This document shows positions 31,757 through 37,340 of a stretch of DNA of 50,293 nt, in pieces. The stretch is from a virus. The first letter of the stretch is position 1, and each line of letters begins with the position of its first letter. The DNA lies in IMG/VR virus record IMGVR_UViG_3300028044_000972, positions 1 through 50,293 of that record, one strand, 5' to 3'. Both the position numbers and the translations under genes were made by a program. The notes below the pieces were generated by a model, which was given only the letters and a program-made list of their open reading frames with translations, made no database searches and was not told the DNA's origin.

Positions 31757-32091
31757 GGGCGGAGAGCAACGGTGCGGTGATGGGCGGCTTCCCAGGAGCC
31801 GGTGTCGTTGAGCTGGACGGCAAACTTTTCGCCCGCCCGGTAGAAGGCGCTGTCGCGCACGGCGACGTTGATCATCCCGGCCTTGCCTTCAATCTCGCAG
31901 CCAAGCAGGCGGCGGTTGAAGTGATGGCGCCGGGCGATAGCGTAGATGGCAACGTCGTCATCAAGCTCTTCGACTGGAACCTCCGGCGCGGGCCCTGGCT
32001 GCCACTGCGGGGCGTCTTCGGGCGGCTCAGGCACTTCGACGGCCAGACGCCCTGCGGCCGCGGGACGTCGCAGGCGCAGGGCCTCAGCCAT
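31753..32091 (-). CDS. Replication-region protein, possible frameshift partner
   Basis: 112 residues from ATG at 32091, which has GGAGG about 11 nt upstream. The reading frame stays open upstream to 32223 and overlaps the helix-turn-helix gene by 112 nt. The product has an acidic middle (EELDDDVAIYAIARRHHFN) and beta-rich end. If a -1 shift occurs at the A8 site (32134-32141) it would be the C-terminal part of a fusion. Function unknown. Confidence 0.55.
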   Translation of the reverse strand: MAEALRLRRPAAAGRLAVEVPEPPEDAPQWQPGPAPEVPVEELDDDVAIYAIARRHHFNRRLLGCEIEGKAGMINVAVRDSAFYRAGEKFAVQLNDTGSWEAAHHRTVALRP

Positions 32092-32111
32092 TTTGCGGAT
32101 GCCCTCCGGGC

Positions 32112-33149
32112 TCAACACGCGGAGCCCCCCTTCTTTTTTTTGGAAATCGGAGCCTTCTTCAAGGTAGGTTTCCGGGGTGATGAGGCCGGTGTTGGGCCCC
32201 CCTTCTTTTTGGTGCGTTTGCATAAAGTCGTGGCGCCGGGCAACCCCCCAGCTGCACCGCCGCCTTCCACATCGCCGCCCTCACCCCGACCGCCGGCGCC
32301 CCTTATATGTTCGCCAGCAACCGATGCGGTTGCGTCTTCTGTAGAATGGGCCCTTTGCCCAAAATTCTGGTTTTCCGAATCAATCCACCGGGGGGCACCA
32401 TCGCCGACGCCCGCACCCCCCCCGCCCCCCTCACCGGCACCGGGGGGAGGCACGCTCGGCACTCCGTCAGTGGTCCGAGAAGTGGTGCCCTCACCCGCTT
32501 GCACACTGTTAGCAGGTCCGATAACATCTGATTGCAGATCAGACGAGGCCTCGAGCAGCCCGACGACCGAGCCCTCAAGGCCGGCCGCCCTTTGTCCGGG
32601 CGTTTCCGCGGGAACACCCATTGAAATGACCTCGAACTCCGCATCGACCACCGGCAACGCATCGAGGTAGGCCTGCACCTGGTCGGGCTTGACCTCGACC
32701 CGCTCCACCCTGCTCGTCGCCTCGCCGGCCAGCAGTGCATACTTGTCGACTACGACGGCCAAGGTGATGGCAGCGTCCTTGGCACTCTTTAGATCCGGGA
32801 TCAGCTCGATCACCTTCTCGGCTGACAGGCGCCGGGCCGTCCCGAGCATCTTCATCAACTCCTTTTTATCCTGCTCTATAGAAATGCCCTCACGCTCACG
32901 CACCGCAACGACCGTGTTCCGACTGACCCCGAGCGCCCGTGCCGCAGCCGAGATGCTCAGACCCTCGGCCGCCATCCGGACGATCGCCGAGTAGATGCCT
33001 GGCCGATCCCGGAACAACCGCTCCCCGGTGAACTCACCAGCTTGAGCCAGCCTTTCACTGGCTTCCCTTTCCTCCTCAGAAAAAAAAGAGAAGGCGGGCG
33101 AGGCGCGTTCAGCCCGGGCGGCCGCTAGGATAAGCGACGAGTCGGTCAT
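32112..33149 (-). CDS. Helix-turn-helix protein, likely early regulator
   Basis: 345 residues from ATG at 33149, which overlaps the previous stop. A helix-turn-helix is visible at ~65-90 (LSISAAARALGVSRNTVVAV), preceded by an arm that may bind a partner. The middle is helical (VIELIPDLKSAKDAAITLAVV); the last ~120 residues are Gly/Thr/Ser-rich and disordered, ending with Lys-rich motifs (TKKKGGP, SKKKKGGSA). Could be a repressor, an antirepressor or a replication regulator. A slippery A AAA AAG near its end may join it to the next frame. Confidence 0.65.
   Translation of the reverse strand: MTDSSLILAAARAERASPAFSFFSEEEREASERLAQAGEFTGERLFRDRPGIYSAIVRMAAEGLSISAAARALGVSRNTVVAVREREGISIEQDKKELMKMLGTARRLSAEKVIELIPDLKSAKDAAITLAVVVDKYALLAGEATSRVERVEVKPDQVQAYLDALPVVDAEFEVISMGVPAETPGQRAAGLEGSVVGLLEASSDLQSDVIGPANSVQAGEGTTSRTTDGVPSVPPPGAGEGGGGGAGVGDGAPRWIDSENQNFGQRAHSTEDATASVAGEHIRGAGGRGEGGDVEGGGAAGGLPGATTLCKRTKKKGGPTPASSPRKPTLKKAPISKKKKGGSAC
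32133..32142 (-). promoter_or_regulatory. Candidate A AAA AAG slippery site (-1 frameshift)
   Basis: In the helix-turn-helix gene frame the codons are TCC AAA AAA AAG AAG, giving the heptamer A AAA AAG known from dnaX. A -1 shift here would read on into the 31753 frame and give about 465 residues instead of 345. The tract is followed by G6. Not proven. Confidence 0.4.
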
Positions 33150-33370
33150 GCCACGCGCAACTTCGGACGTTTGCTGATCCGGTGAGATTCCAGCCAGGAC
33201 AAGACGGCCGGCTCCGGGATGACCACCCGAGAGCCCACCCGGTAATGCTCGAGGTCGCCGCGGCTCAGCGCCTGGCTGACCGTCGTGCGTCCCAGGCCGG
33301 TCCGCCGGCACAGCTCAGCAACGCTGAAACAGGTCGGCAGGCTGTATGTTTCCGTGTGCTGATTTGACAT
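33146..33370 (-). CDS. Excisionase-family helix-turn-helix protein
   Basis: 74 residues from ATG at 33370. CFSVAELCRRTGLGRTTVSQ followed by HYRVGSRVVIPEPAVLSWLE is a typical excisionase/MerR-type winged helix. It may bind near the att site to control integrase direction, or act as a regulator of the early operon. The longer reading to 33505 overlaps the next gene and is less likely. Confidence 0.75.
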   Translation of the reverse strand: MSNQHTETYSLPTCFSVAELCRRTGLGRTTVSQALSRGDLEHYRVGSRVVIPEPAVLSWLESHRISKRPKLRVA

Positions 33371-33398
33371 ACAAAAAAAGAAAAAGGGGCGGGTGGGG

Positions 33399-33611
33399 TC
33401 AATCCGGCCACGCTTGGCAGTTGTCGGGCGGCATGGCGTGCTCGGCGCAATATGCGGCGATCGCGCCCGCGGCCGATTCCGCATGCACCAGCTCGCGCCA
33501 GGCACCAGTCAGCGGGCAAAATCCCTGCACCATGAAGCGGCGGCGGGCCACCAGCCGCGGCGCCCAGGTCCGGCTCGAGGCCGGCCGCTCCATCGTCGCA
33601 GCCTGGCTCAC
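33399..33611 (-). CDS. Small hypothetical early protein
   Basis: 70 residues from GTG at 33611, overlapping the previous stop (GTGA). VARRRFMVQGFCPLTGAWRE is basic and beta-rich; the C-terminus is helical (AAGAIAAYCAEHAMPPD). No family recognised. Part of the leftward early operon. Confidence 0.5.
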   Translation of the reverse strand: MSQAATMERPASSRTWAPRLVARRRFMVQGFCPLTGAWRELVHAESAAGAIAAYCAEHAMPPDNCQAWPD

Positions 33612-33712
33612 TTGCCACCCCTTTCAAACAAGCGTTCGAATGAGTAGAGCACCCCGGCCGCAGCCACATTGAAAGCCACCAGCAAAATAAAAAGGACGGC
33701 CGAGTCGCTCAT
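33608..33712 (-). CDS. Tiny membrane protein of early operon
   Basis: 34 residues with one hydrophobic helix (SAVLFILLVAFNVAAAGVLY) and a basic end (RLFERGGK). ATGA and GTGA overlaps with the neighbours support translation. Could be a superinfection or membrane effector; unknown. Confidence 0.5.
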   Translation of the reverse strand: MSDSAVLFILLVAFNVAAAGVLYSFERLFERGGK

Positions 33713-33885
33713 GCCGCCACCTCGCACTCCGTATTGAGTAGCGCCGTTTTGCGCCGCTCCAGCTCCTCGATGATTAAACGCCGGACGACCGCGGATCGGC
33801 TCAGATACTGGCTCCGCGCATGGTCATGGATCTGATGAAAGACATCCTCCGGCAACGTCACAGTCAGTGGAACGAGTTTTGCCAT
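33709..33885 (-). CDS. Ribbon-helix-helix (CopG-like) regulator, minus strand
   Basis: 58 residues, missed by common cut-offs. VPLTVTLPEDVFHQIHDHAR followed by SRSAVVRRLIIEELERRK is the beta-strand, helix, helix layout of Arc/CopG proteins, which bind DNA as dimers. It is first in the leftward early operon and faces a second ribbon-helix-helix gene across an 85-bp gap with two inverted repeats, so it is a candidate early regulator. Confidence 0.7.
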   Translation of the reverse strand: MAKLVPLTVTLPEDVFHQIHDHARSQYLSRSAVVRRLIIEELERRKTALLNTECEVAA

Positions 33886-33970
33886 GGGGTCTTAATCCCA
33901 TTATTGTGAGTTCTTGACAAGAAAAACTTAAGAAAGTTGAAGATTCTTGCGGCACTGGTATTTTGTCCCC
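33886..33970. promoter_or_regulatory. Divergent control region with two inverted repeats
   Basis: Between two divergent ribbon-helix-helix genes. TTCTTG-A-CAAGAA (33911-33923) and AACTT-AAGA-AAGTT (33925-33938) are neighbouring perfect inverted repeats. A plus-strand TTGACA (33914-33919) sits in the first one; no good -10 box is seen at the usual spacing. Such short palindromes suit dimeric ribbon-helix-helix binding. Confidence 0.5.
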
Positions 33971-34243
33971 ATGAAACGCACAAAGAAACCCCGTAACCAC
34001 GGCCCCGGCAGCAAGTCAGTTTACATCTCCACCAGCATTCCCAAGCACATCGACGCCGAGCTCCGGCGGCTCGCCTCCCAGTCCGAGCTCACCCGCGGCG
34101 GCATGGCCCGCGAATGCATAGAAGACGCCGTCACCCGAGGCCTGGTCGTCAGTAAGACCCGGCGCAGCAGCACCGTCCTCGAGTATCCCCTGCTCCACCC
34201 CGAAAACCCCACCGTCCGCGCTGCCGACGATGCGGGACTATAA
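33971..34243 (+). CDS. Ribbon-helix-helix regulator, plus strand
   Basis: 90 residues from ATG at 33971 (an upstream ATG at 33947 adds eight residues). SKSVYISTSIPKHIDAELRR then LTRGGMARECIEDAVTRGLV has the strand-helix-helix order of Arc/MetJ-type repressors, with a disordered tail. It is one of only two plus-strand genes here and runs against the leftward operon. A candidate lysogeny regulator. Confidence 0.75.
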   Translation: MKRTKKPRNHGPGSKSVYISTSIPKHIDAELRRLASQSELTRGGMARECIEDAVTRGLVVSKTRRSSTVLEYPLLHPENPTVRAADDAGL

Positions 34244-34283
34244 TCTTGCCAACCGAGTATCTGGAAGGCAATATCCTCCGCGG

Positions 34284-34306
34284 ACCATGGGCCGGCTCAT
34301 GGTTTT
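34284..34306 (+). terminator. Candidate terminator after plus-strand regulator
   Basis: ACCATG (34284-34289) pairs with CATGGT (34298-34303) across an 8-nt loop and is followed by TTTGATTT. It lies 41 nt after the stop and overlaps the stop of the opposing gene. Confidence 0.4.
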
Positions 34307-34602
34307 GATTTAGGCCAGTCCCCGCGCCGCGGCCGCGGCTCCACCGCCGGCGGCTGCAGATACGCGCCGAGCCCCGCCAGCGCCCCACACAAAGCCATCG
34401 CCAGCAACCAACGCCAGGACTCGCCGATCGCGCCCACCAGATTCGTCGCCCAGGAGAATCTCGTGCCCAGCTCCCACGGCTCAAAGACAGCCCCATCCGT
34501 CCACATCGCCGCCGTGATCGGCGAAGCCAGGAGCAAAATCACCACGCCCCAGCCGCCCGCCAGCAGGCAAACCCAACTCAACACCGGCCGCCAACGATTC
34601 AT
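34297..34602 (-). CDS. Small membrane protein, possible three-helix holin or exclusion protein
   Basis: 101 residues. Hydrophobic stretches VLSWVCLLAGGWGVVILLLA and WRWLLAMALCGALAGLGAYL, with a possible third weak one between, and a basic end (RRGDWPKSKP). Its ATG overlaps the stop of a lipoprotein gene remnant (ATGA), so it once followed the lipoprotein in one operon with the integrase. Could be a superinfection exclusion or lysis protein. Confidence 0.55.
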   Translation of the reverse strand: MNRWRPVLSWVCLLAGGWGVVILLLASPITAAMWTDGAVFEPWELGTRFSWATNLVGAIGESWRWLLAMALCGALAGLGAYLQPPAVEPRPRRGDWPKSKP

Positions 34603-34691
34603 GGTCCGAAACTAAGCGCCGGGCCCACCCCCGACAAGCCCCGCAAATCAAAGAGCATCCGCTCCGGCACCGGCTCCCCATAGCGCACCAT
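34599..34691 (-). pseudogene. Remnant 3' end of the lipoprotein gene
   Basis: Encodes MVRYGEPVPERMLFDLRGLS then GVGPALSFGP, nearly the same as the end of the full lipoprotein at 35635. The upstream part (to 34898) has no match and no lipobox. The 76-bp DNA match (34616-34691 against 35649-35724) has four differences. It was probably left by insertion of the segment between the copies. Confidence 0.75.
34616..34691. repeat. 76-bp direct repeat, copy A
   Basis: Matches 35649-35724 at 72 of 76 positions in the same orientation. The two copies flank the 957-bp segment carrying the moron gene. Confidence 0.9.
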
Positions 34692-34740
34692 CAGAGCACC
34701 AGCCCGCGGAGGACAACGCCCGCCAGGCGAAGTTGTCGGA

Positions 34741-34787
34741 GGACCTGTTCCGGCGGCGCCAGTTAACGTCCTGGCCAACACACCACC
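34741..34787. repeat. 47-bp exact direct repeat, copy 1
   Basis: Identical to 35005-35051, starting GGACCTGTTCCGGCGGCGCC. Both lie in the non-coding part of the inserted segment and are separated by 217 bp. Confidence 0.9.
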
Positions 34788-35145
34788 ATGCTGCAACTGC
34801 GCGCCTGAGGGCGCGGCCCCACCAGTTAAGTCCGCGGGATTGAGCAATCGGAACCGATCACTACACGCTCGACACGTTTGCGCGGAGGCGTCGGCCAACG
34901 TAACGCAGAGAAACGCACCTCACTAACTTCCCCCGGAAAGTTGTCTATCGGCGGGGAATGGCCGTCCGCGGTGGTCAGAACCGGCGTTGCAAGTAGTCTT
35001 GTGCGGACCTGTTCCGGCGGCGCCAGTTAACGTCCTGGCCAACACACCACCGCGTTACGTTGAGAGCTTGAACACGACTTCATTTATACCATCCATCCAC
35101 CGCCTCAGGTGCGTAAAAATATTTTCAAACAATGCATTTTTTTTA
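34788..35145. other. Non-coding part of the inserted segment
   Basis: About 360 bp between the remnant and the moron promoter. Holds the second 47-bp repeat (35005-35051) and a GCGCGCC/GGCGCG hairpin near 34803. The last ~60 bp are AT-rich. I see no gene. Confidence 0.6.
35005..35051. repeat. 47-bp exact direct repeat, copy 2
   Basis: Same sequence and direction as 34741-34787. Confidence 0.9.
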
Positions 35146-35173
35146 TTGACATAACCCAACGATTGGTTATTGT
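35146..35173 (+). promoter_or_regulatory. Promoter of the moron gene with operator-like repeat
   Basis: TTGACA (35146-35151), a 16-nt spacer and TATTGT (35168-35173). A near-palindrome AACC(C)AA...TTGGTT fills the spacer and could be an operator. Transcription would begin about 3 nt before the ATG at 35183, so the message may be leaderless. Confidence 0.65.
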
Positions 35174-35182
35174 GATGGCGTT

Positions 35183-35554
35183 ATGACCACCACAAACACA
35201 ACACGTCAGGCTGCCGCAACGCTCGGCAGCATCACCAGCGAATCCAAAGCGCGGGCCGCCCGTCAGAACGGGCTCAGAGGAGGCAGACCAGCTGCTCTGA
35301 CAGGAGGCCGCGCTGCATTCGCCGCAGCCTGCGCCGAGGCGCATTTCAAAAGCGGGGTGCACGATCCCTGCGTGCGCTACTCCACCACTCGCGGGTTTCA
35401 CGTCGAGAGCAGTCTGGTTCCCGCTCGCCGCGGTGTCGTCTGGCAGGAGGAGGCTGTCTATCGGCTCGACACGCTGAAATACATTCCTCGCGTCGGTCAA
35501 TACCGCGAAGTGCGCGCGGAGATTTTGGAGCGTCTGGCCGAGGACGACAACTAA
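35183..35554 (+). CDS. Moron gene of unknown function
   Basis: 123 residues. The N-terminus SITSESKARAARQNGLRGGR is a motif found at the start of various small phage and plasmid proteins, probably helical and basic. The rest is mixed, with VGQYREVRAEILERLAEDDN as an acidic end. It lies opposite to its neighbours, with its own promoter upstream and a strong terminator downstream, and is flanked by direct repeats. This is the classic layout of a gene expressed from the prophage. Function not recognised; host-fitness or phage-exclusion roles are common for such genes. Confidence 0.7.
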   Translation: MTTTNTTRQAAATLGSITSESKARAARQNGLRGGRPAALTGGRAAFAAACAEAHFKSGVHDPCVRYSTTRGFHVESSLVPARRGVVWQEEAVYRLDTLKYIPRVGQYREVRAEILERLAEDDN

Positions 35555-35577
35555 CAGGCCACCAATACGTCGCAGCC

Positions 35578-35616
35578 AACCCCGCCCTGCTCCTGGTTGA
35601 GCGCGGCGGGGTTTTT
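35578..35616 (+). terminator. Rho-independent terminator of the moron gene
   Basis: AACCCCGCC (35578-35586) pairs with GGCGGGGTT (35605-35613) and is followed by TTTC. It starts 24 nt after the stop. Confidence 0.85.
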
Positions 35617-35634
35617 CGTGAGCGTCTCGCAAGC

Positions 35635-35988
35635 TCACCGCCACGACAGCGCCGGGCCCACGCCTGACAAGCCACGCAAATCAAAAAGCATCCGCTCCGG
35701 CACCGGCTCCCCATAGCGCACCATTTTCCGCTCCCAGGCCCCGCTCGAGTGCGTCACCGTAATCGCATTGACCCCCAAAGGATACCCCCGCGCCGACGAC
35801 CGCACCCGCACCGCGATCGGCGCCACCCCCACATAGCCCGAATTATGGTCCACCCAGCACCCCCGAGGAATCGTCTGCACCATCACCTCCTGGAAATGCT
35901 CCACCGGCGGAAAGGATGCCTCCGGCTCCGGCCTCGAAGCACACCCCGCGGCCGCCGCCGCCATAACGAGTAGCACGATCAGCCTCAT
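35635..35988 (-). CDS. Lipoprotein next to integrase
   Basis: 117 residues. The signal (LIVLLVMAAAAAGC) has a lipobox AAGC with Cys16. The mature part is beta-rich (GCWVDHNSGYVGVAPIAVRV; NAITVTHSSGAWERKM) and resembles small outer-membrane lipoproteins. Overlaps the integrase stop by 4 nt, so it is transcribed from the integrase operon. May be a lysogenic-conversion or superinfection-exclusion protein. A copy of its 3' end remains 1 kb downstream. Confidence 0.7.
   Translation of the reverse strand: MRLIVLLVMAAAAAGCASRPEPEASFPPVEHFQEVMVQTIPRGCWVDHNSGYVGVAPIAVRVRSSARGYPLGVNAITVTHSSGAWERKMVRYGEPVPERMLFDLRGLSGVGPALSWR
35649..35724. repeat. 76-bp direct repeat, copy B
   Basis: Lies inside the 3' end of the intact lipoprotein gene; partner of 34616-34691. 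Confidence 0.9.
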
Positions 35989-37139
35989 AACGGCGCCGCC
36001 TCCTCCAGCAAATCATGGTAATAATTCCACGTCGTCTTAAAATCCCCATGCCCCATCACCACCGCCGTCGCCGGCAGTCCGAACCGCTGGCAATACTCCG
36101 CCCCGAACTGTTTACGCAACTCATAAGCCCCCTTCGTCCGCTCCGGCACAAACTTACGCACGAACCCATTGATCGACCGCTCCGTCAACGTCACCGCATC
36201 CGTCATCGACGAACGAGGAATGACATAACCCTCCCGCGACTGCAGCGCCCGCCGCAACTGCCCCAAGATCCGCCACCGCACCGGCACATCACGCGCCGTT
36301 CCCTTCGGGAAATACCACGAATTATCCGGCAGCACCCGCCGCTCAAACGACCAGAGAAACGACCGCTGCCCCCGCTTCAGCCACTCCCAGCGCAGACCCG
36401 CCACCTCCGAATTCCGCAGCCCACACCAGCGCATCAGAGCATACACCGCCCAGATCCGCCGATCCTCCGCCGAGCTCGAGCGCCGCAGCACCTCCGCCGC
36501 CGCATCCATCGCCATTAGGCGGTCCCGCCCGATCAACTTATAGCCCCGCACCCGCAGCTCCCGCGCCGACGTCTCCGCCCGCACCAAGCGCAGCTCCGTC
36601 AAGTCCGGCAACACAAGCCCCGCCTGCGCATACCAACGCCGCGGCTGATCGGCAAACACCGCCCGGATCTGCCGCCAGGTCGAAGCCCGACCCTCCGGCG
36701 AGCCCGGCCACGCCCGGAGATACCGCTCCAACTCCTCCGCCGTCAGCCGAGTCATCGACACCGAGTCCGCATCAGCACCCGCGACCGCCCGCACCCACTT
36801 CCGCAGCGTCGAAGCATTATTGCCCCGCGTCAGCGCCGGCGACCGCTCCAACCACACCGCCAGCAAATCCCCCACCGACGCATACCCCGGGCGCTTCATC
36901 GTCGTCCGCGCCTGGCCATCGTGACGTAATTCGCGGGCAATAACTTTGGCTTGAACGAGAGCCTCCTTGTAATTAGTTTTGCCCGTCGACCGCTTAAACC
37001 GCCTGCCATGCACCTGCGCCCTGTAATAATACACCTCCGAGCCCGGCTCCTTGTAAATGGAGACCTCGGAATGCTTGCGTTGTTGTTGGGCCACTTGGGC
37101 CACTTTCAGTGCCACTTCCATGCGAACAAGATCGAACAA
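35985..37139 (-). CDS. int: Tyrosine recombinase (phage integrase)
   Basis: 384 residues. Residues ~85-180 form the SAM-like core-binding domain. The catalytic set is visible: Arg242 (GLRNSEVAGLRW), Lys279 (FPKGTARDV), Arg342 (YELRKQF), His364 (MGHGDFKTTW) and Tyr373/374 (WNYYHD). The box II His is replaced by Tyr339. It would recombine attP with a host att site. Three TTGGGCCACTT-type repeats lie within and upstream of its start, beside a tRNA-Arg-like sequence, so the att site is probably in 37.1-37.3 kb. Confidence 0.88.
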   Translation of the reverse strand: MFDLVRMEVALKVAQVAQQQRKHSEVSIYKEPGSEVYYYRAQVHGRRFKRSTGKTNYKEALVQAKVIARELRHDGQARTTMKRPGYASVGDLLAVWLERSPALTRGNNASTLRKWVRAVAGADADSVSMTRLTAEELERYLRAWPGSPEGRASTWRQIRAVFADQPRRWYAQAGLVLPDLTELRLVRAETSARELRVRGYKLIGRDRLMAMDAAAEVLRRSSSAEDRRIWAVYALMRWCGLRNSEVAGLRWEWLKRGQRSFLWSFERRVLPDNSWYFPKGTARDVPVRWRILGQLRRALQSREGYVIPRSSMTDAVTLTERSINGFVRKFVPERTKGAYELRKQFGAEYCQRFGLPATAVVMGHGDFKTTWNYYHDLLEEAAPL

Positions 37140-37323
37140 AGCCGAACAGCATGCAAGCCAAATTTCGAAGTAAGATCAGAAACCTCATCAGAGGGCAGTG
37201 GCCCTTTTATGAGAACTTACAAGAACAAACGCGGCCATAGCTCAATTGGATAGAGCATCTGACTACGGAGCAGGCCTTTTTCTCTGTCCGATTCCCTGTT
37301 GGGCCACTTTACGGACCACTTCC
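37086..37323. repeat. TTGGGCCACTT repeats around the integrase start
   Basis: Copies at 37088-37098, 37096-37107 and 37299-37310. The last two extend as TTGGGCCACTTT-N5-CCACTTCC. Candidate integrase arm sites or att repeats. Confidence 0.5.
37231..37274 (+). tRNA. tRNA-Arg(ACG)-like 5' half, incomplete
   Basis: GCGGCCATAGCTCAATTGG then ATAGAGCATCTGACTACGGA matches the acceptor 5' strand, D-arm and anticodon loop (CTACGGA) of tRNA-Arg. The anticodon stem has one mismatch, and no T-arm or matching acceptor 3' strand follows. So it is a remnant or an att half-site rather than a working tRNA. Confidence 0.55.
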
Positions 37324-37340
37324 CTGCCCCGTTTCGCCCT

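Noticed and set aside
34741-35051. attC sites of an integron
   Set aside because: GTTAAGT and GTTAACG-like cores are present but no matching RYYYAAC partner and no integron integrase gene in the window.
37231-37316. Complete tRNA-Arg gene
   Set aside because: The T-arm is poor (about two pairs) and the 3' acceptor strand does not pair with GCGGCCA.
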